NCBI GenBank assembly: GCA_027704905.1
Contig: CM051005.1
Location: 9,566,714-9,630,713, forward strand
Origin: Muraenolepis orangiensis
Lineage: Eukaryota; Chordata; Actinopteri; Gadiformes; Muraenolepididae
Reading direction: 5' to 3'
Length of the DNA: 64,000 nucleotides
A program made the translations under genes and the position numbers. Positions 30,699 to 41,027 of the stretch are shown here, one piece after another. The notes under the pieces were generated by a model. The model did not search any database and had not been told where the DNA came from. It saw only the letters and a program-made list of their open reading frames with translations. Numbering within the stretch: the stretch's first letter is position 1; the number at the start of each line of letters is the position of its first letter.

Positions 30699-30728
30699 AG
30701 CACATCAATATCGGAGCATCTACTGAAT
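30699..30728 (+). other. Noncoding 5' exon 1 of IRG gene B (3' end)
   Basis: The donor GTAAGT begins at 30,729 after TCTACTGAAT, as in gene A. The start is estimated from the TATA distance. Confidence 0.55.
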
Positions 30729-30858
30729 GTAAGTACATACTAGAGAAGAATATCTATGGGAATGATCTATATCTAAAGGAATGAACCAGAAATGCAAAAA
30801 TGCAAGTAATTTGTTAAGGTGTTCCCAGAAGAGATTTATTTTTAGTTGCTTTTTCAAG

Positions 30859-30934
30859 GTTGAACAACTCATCTCAGAGCTTCAAGAACTTCACTGCAGT
30901 TTCATTCCACTTCAACAAAAGGAACCAAACTAAA
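30859..30934 (+). other. Noncoding 5' exon 2 of IRG gene B
   Basis: 76 nt between the acceptor TTTTTCAAG and the donor GTGAGT, the same size as in gene A. Confidence 0.6.
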
Positions 30935-31399
30935 GTGAGTAGTGGTTTAAATAAGTCTAACATATGTCTGTCTTGTGACGGAGGCGTGGTGCTGAAATAG
31001 CACACATGCGGTGTGTGGTTTGAAAAAAATAACACCAGCTCACTAAATCGTAATGTTTACTTATATTTGACTGTGACTGCACCTGTTCTGGCCATCTTGC
31101 ATACCGTGGGCCGACGTGCCTTTTGGGCCAACAACTTTTTTGTTTTGTCTGATCGGCCCGGCCCATCAAAAAGATCGGCCCATTGTTTTTTTTTCTACGA
31201 GGTTATACGCAGGACCCGTCGCTCGACCCCCCACCCCTGTCAATGTTTACCGCTGATCGTGCAGTGTTAACGTGTTAACTTTGACAGCCCTAGTTCTAAT
31301 GCTTTGGTCTTCATATCGGCAACCAATCAACATGTTCTGACATTTCTTTTGAAACACGGAAATACGTATCAACGTTGTTGAGAATCACAACACAAACTC

Positions 31400-31885
31400 A
31401 CTAGTCAATGCAATGGAGCGGGTGAGTAATCCCCACTGCTACCTAGTGTTGTGTTCAGAGTACCTCGCCATTAGGCGATCCGCCTCAGCGTCACTGGAAG
31501 AATCCACACCTCGGAGTCACCAGTCTATTAGTTGTTATTTATTGATAAAAATGATACCCTAATACAGCAATGTAAGATAGATGAGTGAATACTCAAATAC
31601 AGGTACGTACCACCCAGACACGTGGTGTCGAGTTAGCTGACCAGTAGTCTACTCAAGTGTCCCGATTCCTTCGATACACAATACTTTTATATGGTTCCTC
31701 CGCCCATCCGGTGGTACCGTCTTCTTCTCCCTCCGTCAGGTGTTTTTCTTCATGCGTGTTGTTCTCCTCTTTCTGTCATTATGTTCTGGTCCCGCCATCT
31801 AGTGGCTCAGAATAAAATTGGCCCAAGGCCAAACTTACTTGCCAACCCCTGGCATACAGTATCACAGACAGTGGTTTTTTTTGTT
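31400..31885. repeat. LTR-like sequence in gene B intron
   Basis: GC-richer than its surroundings and ending CATACAGTATCACAGACAGTG, a stretch shared with 5,250-5,272 and (inverted) 61,600-61,625. It probably belongs to a dispersed LTR repeat. It replaces the CCAAT minisatellite present at this place in gene A. Confidence 0.4.
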
Positions 31886-32185
31886 ATCTCAAAGCCTACA
31901 TTACTGACTTTTAGTATTCTTTTAGTATTTAGTTTTCATAATAGTACAAAGCCTGTTTGCCTGCTCTTCTACTCTAGTGAGTTTAGTTCCTTGTGTTCCA
32001 AGAGACTGTTTAATTTCAGTGCCTTTGTTTTTCTGACTAAACCTTCAGTAAAGACAGTCGCACGTTCTCACTTGGTGTCTGTGTATGGTTATTATCAGCA
32101 TATAACACACCTCCCAGATAAAAACAGCAACGCTGACGCTAAATGGACTATCAATAATGTTCTCTATTCTTTCTTATTCTCAAGG

Positions 32186-33628
32186 ATGTCCCTGGAATCC
32201 AAAGTGATTGAAGATATTCGAACGGCCCTGAAAAACAATGACAATGAAAGCTGCGTCAATAAGCCAAAAGTATTTGAGAGATCTTGATAGTATTCCACTG
32301 AACATTGCTGTCACAGGAGAGAGTGGATCTGGAAAGTCCTCATTTGTTAATGCCTTTAGGGGAATAGACGAAAACGATGAGGGAGCGGCCCCTACTGGTG
32401 TTGTGGAAACTAACATGGAGCCTGAGGCTTACCGACATCCAATATACCCAAATGTTACAGTTTGGGATCTGCCGGGAATTGGAACCACCAATTTCCCAGC
32501 TGATGATTACCTAAAGTTTGTAGAGTTTCATAAGTTTGATTTTTTCATCATCGTATCAAATGACCGATTCAGAGAGAATGATGCCAAGCTGGCTCAGGAG
32601 ATCAAGAAAATGGGCAAGACTTTCTACTTTGTCCGCGCTAAGATTGACAGCAATCTGTATTCTGCGAAAAAGAAGAATTACGGAGAAGAAAAGACACTCC
32701 AGAAAATCAAGGAAAATTGCATTGAAGGTTCGCTTTTTGTCACTGTGTGTACTGTAAATATGAAATATTTCAATTATTTTAAAGGAACACTGCTCAATGT
32801 TTCAGTGTAAAACATGGTATATATATATTAGATATAATTTAAATAGCACGCAAAGATGATTCTAAAATAATGTTATAGAAGAGAAAAGCTCATTTGATTG
32901 AGTCCTAGTACAGACCAGTACGGTACAGTTGAAACATGTTTCCACACTCCTTCCTGACCACATTAAGTTCCTCCTGTATTCCATTTCCAACAGGACTTGA
33001 AAAACAAGGTGTGATGGCTCCTCAGGTCTTCCTGGTCTCCAACTTTGATCTCCAGTTGTATGACTTCCCCGCCCTCCAGGAGACCATGGAGAGAGACCTT
33101 CCTTCACACAAGAGAGATACTCTGATCTTGGCCCTTCCCAACCTCCTCAAAAGCAACATTAAGAAGAAGAAAGAGGTTTTCTGTTCACAAATTAATCACC
33201 ACGCCTTAATATCTTCATTTGCAGCAGCTATACCTATCCCAGGGCTTTTTTTGTTGATTGATTATTATTATTATGACATTCTGGCCGATGTTATTACAAA
33301 GTATTTGTTGGGATTTGGTCTTGATAAAAAGTCACTGGAGAAACTTTCCTGTGACACAGGAAAGCCTTTAGATGAGCTTAAGGCAGTCTTGAAATGTATG
33401 TTTTCTGGAAAGGATATAACGAAAGAACTTATTGGTGTAATGGTTCAGGAACAGCCACAAACTGCGATACGTGTTATCGCAAAGTTTACAAGATGGATTC
33501 CTTTTTTTGGAATCCCAACAGCGATGGCAAGTTCTTATGATTTCATTGAGACGTTTTTGAGTCATGCTCTTGACCACCTTGCTGTTGACGCAGAAAATGT
33601 TCTGATGAAAGCATTGGATATTCAGTAA
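32186..33628 (+). CDS. IRG GTPase, gene B, frameshifted near start
   Basis: The exon starts at 32,185 after TTATTCTCAAG. From the ATG at 32,186 the frame begins MSLESKVIEDIRTALKN but is 2 bp short relative to gene A between 32,240 and 32,272 and stops as FERS at 32,287. An ATG at 32,238 lies in the GTPase frame and gives 374 residues over 32,238-32,727 and 32,994-33,628, starting MTMKAASISQKYLRD, with GESGSGKS at residues 27-34, DLPG, RAKID and VSNF all kept. The intron has GT at 32,728 and AG at 32,992-32,993. The C-terminal hydrophobic segment is kept. It could be a working GTPase without its first helix if the second ATG is used, or an early pseudogene. Both upstream exons and the promoter are conserved. 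Confidence 0.8.
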
Positions 33629-34340
33629 TGTCAGGTAATGCGGTAGCCTCCAGCAGTGAGGAACAATGAACGCTTAAACTGAACAATGAATGTTTAAAAA
33701 GGGTAAAAGGTGATTCAGTAGTTAGTGATACAAAGTTTTTGCTGATATTTTATTGGTTTGTTTTAATTTCTGGTGAAACATGACATTGGGTTAAATGTTG
33801 TGTTTTTAATGGGCATGCCATGTCTAGGCCTGTTATCCACAGCAGGGCTAATGTGGCTAGGAGAGGTCCCTGAACCCAAAGGCCACTTAATAGAATGTAA
33901 TATTATTAAATATATATTTTTACAGGACATAACCTGACCTGACAGTCACTCTCAGTCAGAGAGTGGTGGAGAGACTTCATTCATTATTTTATAAATATTC
34001 AGCTACCTTGATGGATAACATTGTTTGCAGCTTTACAGCAGCTACCCTAATGGATAACATTGTAACATTACAGCAACCAATTACTAGGTTAACTTATCTC
34101 ATTTGTTTCTCTTTCATCTCATCATTAATATCATAATACGGTTAAATTACTTGTATATTAATTGTATATGTTGTGAAATTAAAAAGTTTAATTATAATTC
34201 CTTCAGCCATGAAAATATTATTTTCTTATGTCTTATGTTTCTTATTGTATTTTGGATCAGTTGCTTTATAACAAAACTGAAAATGAAATGAAAATTTTTT
34301 GTTGTTAAAAAAAAAATTATCATCCTCTGAATGTGTGGGG
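33629..34340. repeat. 3' flank shared by IRG copies (gene B)
   Basis: Pairs with 7,019-7,520 and 3,060-3,500, including TGACAGTCACTCTCAGTCAG and GTGTGGGGGTTAAATAA. No gene is seen. Confidence 0.75.
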
Positions 34341-35086
34341 GTTAAATAAAAAATATATTTGTATCCTTGGAACAGCCTCATGCAGTGAGAACGTCCACAA
34401 TGGAGTCCTTACAACAGCCTCATGTATCAGTGAGAATGTCTATCATAGAGTCCTGGGGTGCGTTTCCCGATAACGTTGTCTCTTAGCGTGTTACGAATAC
34501 TTGAAAGGTATACCTTACTAAAGTTGTTTACTGTTCTACGTGTGTTCCCTGAACTATCCCTTAGGCAGCTGCTTAAGGTATACCTTCTTACGTCCGACGT
34601 TGTGCTGAAATCGATGACTCGAGAATCGACTTTGCACTCCAGGTAGCGACTGTTTCACCGCGTTATGAGAGTTGTATCAATAAAACACTGCAGGAATACT
34701 AAAGAATATTGCATTTATCATGACTGAGAACATATTCATAGAATTTAAAACTTACAAACTCAATTATCAAACCGTAAATCTAATGATTGCCTACAGGTGG
34801 CACGAGCCCGCCACCTCAGATTGTGAAATCAAGCCTCTTCCCGCTACACCACCTCAGCTAATTACGCCACCTACCAGTACACCTTATTTGGCAAGAAAAG
34901 GTTGATTTAAATATTTGTTATATCATTGTCATGGTGCCTTAAATAACTTTGCAATTAGGGTTGATTAACCAGCAGCCCCATCACATAACTGGTGTAGTTC
35001 ACAATTCTCTCTGATTGGCTGACAATTTCAATAAAAGCGCACCAACAAGAAATGAACATTAGATATGTAACATTAGATATGTCAGG

Positions 35087-35365
35087 CAGTGGTGTTGCGC
35101 AATATTTCGGGGCTCCCCCGCAGGTCATGAAGTCCAACGGGGGGGGGTCGCGATCGTGAAGTCCAACGGGGGGGGGGGGGTTGACGCGATCGTGAAGTCC
35201 GATGGTAGGGTGGTGGTCCGGGCCGGCAGGTATGCCAGATGGCCAGTCAAACCGTGGTGCCTAGCAACTTAACAGGTAGGGGGGGGGGCCCTGGGGGTGG
35301 GGGCCTCCTAAACTCCGGGGCTCCCCCGCACCGCGGGGTCTGCGGGGGCCTCCGCTACGCCACTG
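35087..35365. mobile_element. hAT-like non-autonomous element, 8-bp TSD
   Basis: 279 bp with ends CAGTGGTGTTGCG and CGCTACGCCACTG (inverted, 11 of 13 matching) and a perfect 8-bp duplication ATGTCAGG (35,079-35,086 and 35,366-35,373), as hAT elements make. The interior is G-rich with the unit CGATCGTGAAGTCC repeated. It sits in the Harbinger element exactly at the ATG of its ORF. Confidence 0.85.
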
Positions 35366-35611
35366 ATGTCAGGGCAAAAACATCGCAAAAAGCGGTCCGC
35401 CAGCGTCACCAATGTGGAGATGGAGGTCATGCTGGATGAGGTGGCGCTGAATCGTGAAGACTGTTTTCGAGCACTGTTTTCGAGTTTTAGGAGTTTAAGA
35501 GGCGATTTCATGTTCAATAAAGTGCAAAATGTATCCACCGTAATGTACAATTTCGGCATGAAAACATTCCCATTAATGTGGTATTTTTGTTGTATATTAT
35601 TACCGTTATGA
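35366..35611 (+). pseudogene. Harbinger Myb/SANT-like protein, N-terminal piece
   Basis: The frame MSGQKHRKKRSASVTNVEME then VMLDEVALNREDCF resembles the basic start and first helix of the Myb/SANT-like DNA-binding protein that accompanies Harbinger transposases. It ends at 35,611 after 81 codons without the rest of the domain. The upstream hAT insertion duplicated the start codon. Confidence 0.45.
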
Positions 35612-35886
35612 ACTACATATTGATTCACAGATTGAAATTAAACTAGGCCAACAGCTGATTTCAGAGGCTTGCGGGTCGGAACAGTGGTGGCCACTAGCGG
35701 AGTGAGCTGACAACATCGCTAAGGTGGAGTTAAGAGAGGTCCAGACCTGCCTTACGAAACGGTCACTTACGGAAGGTATACTTAGCTAAGAACGTTTCGG
35801 GAAACACGGCGAGACGTTAAGGTACAGCTTAAGGTGGAACTTACGAACGACGTAGCGTTAAGAAGGCTTCGGGAAACGCACCCCTG

Positions 35887-36100
35887 GAGTCTGGCTGCAG
35901 CAGACCGGAAAGTCGACCGACCGAGTAAATGACTGCATTTATATCGTGCTGTTTCTGACCTGTTGCCACTCAAAGCGCTTTACAATGTGTGCCTATCATT
36001 TACCCAGGGGGCAGACCAAGGTCGGATTAGTAGATTAGAATGAACCAGTGAATATTAAGACCAGTGTGAAAAGATGGCCAGGAGGGCAGCGTTTTGTCCA
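35887..36100. repeat. Duplicated flank with SINE-like tail, copy 2
   Basis: Pairs with 3,757-3,975 (GTCTGGCTGCAGCAGACCGG). Confidence 0.7.
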
Positions 36101-36104
36101 GTGA

Positions 36105-36790
36105 AAATAATTCATCTAACCAGAGTGCAAATGTTGCAGTAAAGTGCATGGAAATATATAATTAATAATTTACAGTTTACAGTTGCTAAAAGACAGTCCA
36201 CTAGGTATATAAACAGTTATACGATTACTTGTAGTGTATGTGTGAGATATGAGCATAATAATAGGTACATATATATATATATACAGGTAAGTAAGTATTT
36301 AAAGGGTATTCAACAGGTAGTGATCAGGGGTAGGCAGTTATGAAAAACAGGATACATATATATAAATGTATATACAGCAGGTAGTGAGCAGGGATATGCA
36401 GTTCTATAAACAGTTGAGGATTAAAACATATACGGCAGGTACAGTAAAAATGTACACATTTACAGGTATGTTATCAATAAATATGTGAACTATAGTTAGA
36501 GGTAGGTAGTTGTACAGTACAAGGCAGTCAAGACATTGATGGTGATGTATTATTATTATAGGATATATTGAGCAGAGGTGGGGGGCAGGGGTGTGGCAGC
36601 AGGGGGGGCTGCAGGCGGGGTGGGGGGGGGGGGCTGTCTTCGTGGTGCAGTCTCCCAGAGAGATGACAGCTGAGGAAGAAGCTGTTCCTAAGCCTGCTTG
36701 ACTTGGAACAAAGGTTTCTATAGCGCCTCCCAGAGGGGAGGAGGGGAAATAGTCCATGGTTGGGGTGAGAGGGGTCTTTCACTATTTATA
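36105..36790 (-). mobile_element. L2/CR1-like LINE 3' end (minus)
   Basis: On the minus strand DPSHPNHGLFPLLPSGRRYR and LCSKSSRLRNSFF form the usual C-terminus of fish L2-type LINE protein. The following untranslated region runs to about 36,105. A C-rich homopolymer stretch lies at 36,600-36,632. From 36,800 to 37,035 I see only a weak LTR-like sequence. Confidence 0.8.
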
Positions 36791-37037
36791 TATTAGATAT
36801 TGTAATGTTCCACAAAGATGCGGAGGCAGGTTATTTTATTATACCTGTTGTTACCAGCAGAAAGTTTCACTCAGGTTACAGGTTGAATGACCAACTTTAT
36901 TAACACACTAATCACACTGACACGCCGCAGGGTCAACGAAACACACCAGCCCCCTCTGCTCACAGACCCGCACACGACCAACCTTGCTGCGCAGCTCTGT
37001 GATTGGCTGAGAGACACTTGAGAGACACTTTTACTGT

Positions 37038-37368
37038 CAGGCAGGCGATACCGCAGTATCAAGTGCTGCACAAACATTAGAGACAACTTCAACAGTCAGG
37101 CCATCAGGCTGCTGAACAAGGGTGTATAGCATATAACAATGTATATTTTATTACATTGATTTATATATGCTAATATATTGCGTTTTATATATGCACTTTT
37201 AAATTTTTTATATTTAACTTTATACAGTTTGTACTTTTTGCTTCTTTTTTATTCTATTCATTTTTTTTATAACTGCTGTCTGTCGTCGGGTATTGCACAT
37301 ACGATTTTCACCCATTGCTTATACTTTGATGTGACAATAAAGTTGACTTGACTTGACTTGAGACAGGG
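37038..37368 (+). mobile_element. LINE 3' end with TTGAC tail
   Basis: Reads RRYRSIKCCTNIRDNFNSQA then IRLLNKG before a stop, and a 3' untranslated region ending GTGACAATAAAG and (TTGAC)n at 37,330-37,366. Confidence 0.8.
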
Positions 37369-37675
37369 GACGTCTGACTGACCCACACAGCAACCCATTA
37401 CCAGATTGCTACACTATATACTTTAGGTAGTTCATAGAAGTGGCAACAATTATTCCTGTGGCACTTTTCTGGGACACAGTTCACTTCGTTCAGTTGACCT
37501 AAAATAACTAGTTCGGACTCGTTCGCAAACTAGTTCAGTGTCACTTCCGGTTCGTCACTTCCGTTTTGAATCACCACTTCCGGTTGTAGTTTCTAAGCTC
37601 AATATCACCAATAAATCATGCAAAATAATATTTGTTATTAAACAGCCTACGTAATCTTGCAACATTGGAGGCCTA

Positions 37676-38370
37676 CCTACAATGTTGCAAGATTGTAACT
37701 GGATTATGGACTTCCTGACGGGCAGGCCTCAAGTGGTGAAGATTGGGAACAACATCTCATCCACTCTGGTCCTCAACACCGGAGCACCCCAAGGCTGCTG
37801 CCTCAGTCCCCGGCTGTACTCGCTGTACACACATGACTGTTCTGCCACGCACAGCAATAATCGGATTCAAGTTTGCAGACGACACCACAGTCATCGGCCT
37901 GATAAGCGAGGGCGATGAGACGGAGTACAGAGATGAGGTAGTCCTGCTGACACGATGGTGTGAGGACAACAGCCTCACACTGAATGTCAGCAAGACTAAG
38001 GAGCTCATCGTGGACTTCAGGAGCCACCGGGGCACCCACTCCACCATCAGCCTGGACGGGACACCGGTGGAAGTAGTCAGCTGGTACGGCAACACCCCTG
38101 CACGGGACAAGAATGCCATCCAGAGGGTCGTGAGGACGGCAGAGAAGATTATCGGGTGTGCACCATGCATTGAGGAGATCTTTAGGACCAGATGTCGGAA
38201 GAAGGCCATGTCCATCATAAAGGAATGCAACCACCCTGGGCACCATCTCTTCTCCCCCGTGCCGTCTGGTAGTTAGTAGATCGTTTTTATCCACAGGCAG
38301 TGCACCTACTGAACTGCTAGGACTGCTGCCACTTTCACTTTCATAACATTGTCATTAACATTACACTTTG
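37676..38370 (+). mobile_element. L2/CR1/Rex1-like LINE RT fragment
   Basis: Contains VLNTGAPQGCCLSP, then after a frameshift FADDTTVIGLI, KTKELIVDFRSHRG and KNAIQRVVRTAEKIIG up to HPGHHLFSPVPSGS. The catalytic FADD is there but frames are broken and a block is missing near 38,080. From 37,370 to 37,675 nothing is recognised. Confidence 0.85.
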
Positions 38371-38410
38371 CTGGACTGAGAAATCCTGCCGACCAACGCC
38401 AATTTAGAGG

Positions 38411-38955
38411 TGTCACGGTTTAGGTGACCCCTAAACTCCACCCAACACAGGATTTCAATTCCCCAACACACACATCACACAAGAGACCAGGATATTAATA
38501 CAATAAGGGTTGCTTTATTAATCTAAAATTTCATTAAAAAAACAGGTAGTAAGACCCCTATAGACCCACCCTCAGCGCCACTCTTACTCCGTCCCCTACT
38601 GCTCACGTGGGCAGTGTAGAGCCTCCTGGGGGAAGGGGTATTGGGGGAAGGAAGGACATACGGGACAAAACATAAATTGGAGTGGGGATGGGTTCTCGCT
38701 CCCTGCACTGCCAAGAACTCAGTCCCCACAAAAATAAAAATAAAGAGTCTCTGGTCTGTGCGGGACGTGGTTGGTGGCTCCGCCCCCGACGTACACAACG
38801 CCACCGCTTGTCCCGCCAGCAACACGGCCGAAACGCCTCTCTCTCCGGGCGCTCCATCTCCACCGCAGAAGACAGGCGACGACGTCGATGGCTCCGCCTC
38901 CGGTGGCAATGGGCACAGCGCGGACACTCGCTCCACACTCCGCGCCGTCAGACAA
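38411..38955 (-). mobile_element. Candidate solo LTR (minus)
   Basis: On the minus strand it starts TGTTGTCTGACGG and ends AAACCGTGACA. AATAAAGCAACCC lies about 100 bp before the end, a normal LTR layout. It is GC-rich in the middle (38,780-38,950), which explains several long but meaningless open frames. No target duplication is visible. Confidence 0.45.
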
Positions 38956-38957
38956 CA

Positions 38958-39165
38958 CGTATATATACATCAGTGGTGAAGTGTCAGGGCCTTCAAGGTA
39001 TTCAGAGAAGACCCTGGAACTCTCAGATTAAACAAAAAAAATGGAATTAATTGTATTAATAAATTGTAATACAATTTAATCAAATTTAAATAAAATGAAT
39101 AAATGAGAATTGTATCTGTGTTGTTATCTGTTACAGTTACGTTGATTTGTTTGTCTTTCTCGGTC
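38958..39165. repeat. Direct repeat R, copy 1
   Basis: ACATCAGTGGTGAAGTGTCA through TTTGTCTTTCTCGGTC. A second copy at 40,815-41,015 in the same orientation flanks the 39.3-40.8 kb block. Confidence 0.9.
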
Positions 39166-39289
39166 CATGCACTACGCATTTGAGTGGTTTTGTGTTGGAA
39201 AAACAATGCAACCAATAAGATATGTTTCTAGGTTGCTGGGAAGAATATCCTTCAACCAAAGTATTACCGATGACTTTAATAATATATTA

Positions 39290-39343
39290 TTATATATATA
39301 TGTGTATATATATATACACATATATATATACATATATATATGT
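39290..39343. repeat. (TA)n-rich tract
   Basis: TATATATATGTG units. A similar tract at 40,790-40,820 borders the other side of the LTR-like block. Confidence 0.9.
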
Positions 39344-40791
39344 AGCATGTGGAAGTACGTAGTTACTTGAGGGCAGTGCTTTATGACTCTCTCCCCGTTT
39401 GTGCTTGGGTGACGTCATTATTAGCGGCAAGGAGCGGGGTGGTAATTTGTACGGGCATATGTACGAACACCTTGGGTCCTTAGCTAGGTAACTCGCCCAG
39501 GCTGCTAGCTAGGCGTTTGTGCAAGGCAGCGTTGTCGGCTTGTACAGGTATGTCGGAATGCACTTTTCCTTGAACGTTATTTTGTCTGTGCCAACCTATT
39601 TACATGGGTCTCTGTTTGGTTAGTGTGAGAGGGAGCCAACGCAGATGTGGCCGTGCATTGTCGTCCTTTGCAACTGTGTGGATTAACTGTGTGACTGCAC
39701 TAATGCTGCCGCAGGTATGTGTATACACGGCGATACTTCTTGTTACAAGGTAACGCTATTGCGTCTTCTCGGCGCCATATGATTTCATTAAAGGGGTATC
39801 ACTGGCATTTTAAACATGGTTATGCCAGCATATCACTGGCATTTAAAGGTGGTTATTTAACACTGGCGGTAACACAGGTGAGGCCATGGTAGCTGGCTGA
39901 GTGCTAGTTAGATTACCGATTTATTAAATGGTAGTATTTTAACGGGGATACGTGCAATGTATTGGACTATTTATTACATATTGTTAAAGGGATTAGTGCA
40001 ATGTATCAAGACTAGATACTAGATCTTGAGAAGGGGGCTCTGTTGCAATGTGCATTGTTGAATGTGAACATTTAACTGTGTTTGTTTGTTTGTTTGTTTG
40101 TTTGTTTTTAGACCGACGCAGCATCGGGGTGTGTTGGCTGCTGTTCTTTTTAGATTGTTTACTTGTATACTTGTGTGTGCTACTCCTACCCAGTTAACTT
40201 TGATTTCCCTCTAGCCGGTGGGCTATCGGTCTGTCCTGTCTCTGTTGTGAGCCACAGGTTAGAGGGGTTTTCTGTACTTTTGTTTGTTTGTTTCCCTATC
40301 ACCCTTAGTCTCCCCTCCCAGCATTGGTCGAGCCCTAGACCATCTATAGCACTGAGAAGCAGGTCTCCTTAACCTAGACTTTACCACGAGTGCGGTGATG
40401 CTGTGTTGTGTGAACTCGTGCCCTTATTCACTATCAGAGTGCTTTCATAGTTGAAAGGTGACGTTTGAAGTGTGTGTAGCCAACTGTGTTGCCCTAAAGG
40501 GGGTGTGTGCACCCATTCACATGTGAGATAGGGACCGTAGCTTCCTGTAGTGTCCTCCTTCCCAGTGGCTCGACTAATTAACCTTCCCTGTAGAGTTTCC
40601 CCTTATGTATTTATTGACCAGCCTGTACCACCTCCAGAACATTAAATAAAGAACCTATTTTTGCACTTTTTTCTAAATTACCAGTGTCTGTATATTCATT
40701 GTTACACTCAGAGTTCCCCTTGCTCCGACACTACCATATACTGGTTAACTCAAGGGGTGGCGTAGTCAGCATTCATTAGGGGGCGTCACAT
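39342..40791 (+). mobile_element. Possible long solo LTR or retroposon in TA repeat
   Basis: The block starts TGTAGCATGTGG and ends GGGGGCGTCACA between TA tracts on both sides. It has AATAAA at about 40,646, about 145 bp before the end, and no long ORF. TG...CA ends, a polyadenylation signal and insertion into (TA)n suggest a solo LTR of about 1.45 kb, but no second copy is here to confirm it. Confidence 0.4.
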
Positions 40792-40814
40792 ATATATATA
40801 TATATGTATATATA

Positions 40815-41015
40815 TATACATCAGTGGTGAAGCGTCAGGGCCTTCAAGGTATTCAGAGAAGACCCTGGATCTCTCAGATGAATCCAAAAAAATCTAATTA
40901 ATTGTATTAATAAAATGTAATACAATTTAATCAAATTTGAATAAATGAGAATCGTATCTGTGTTGTTATCTGTTATATTACAGTGTTACGTTGATTTGTT
41001 TGTCTTTCTCGGTCT
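40815..41015. repeat. Direct repeat R, copy 2
   Basis: Paired with 38,958-39,165. Here it is followed by a DNA transposon in place of the unique sequence seen after copy 1. Confidence 0.9.
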
Positions 41016-41027
41016 GTGCCAGTGGCG

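Larger units (their letters stand above)
34456..35883 (+). mobile_element. PIF-Harbinger-like DNA transposon remnant
   Basis: Inverted ends GGGTGCGTTTCCCGATAACG and, at the right, GGCTTCGGGAAACGCACCC, with a 3-bp CTG target duplication (34,453-34,455 and 35,884-35,886). CTG fits the CWG target known for Harbinger. The region 35,366-35,520 encodes a Myb/SANT-like start (see next feature). No DDE transposase is present, so it is non-autonomous. The paralogous place at 3,716-3,760 has no such element. Confidence 0.75.

Noticed and set aside
35130..35190. G-quadruplex regulatory element
   Set aside because: The G-runs (also at 15,000 and 26,744) lie within transposon DNA. Homopolymer runs alone do not support a function.
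38523..39050. Proline/arginine-rich proteins of 110-137 codons on both strands
   Set aside because: GC-rich LTR-like DNA gives overlapping open frames in five frames. No domain or conservation supports any of them.
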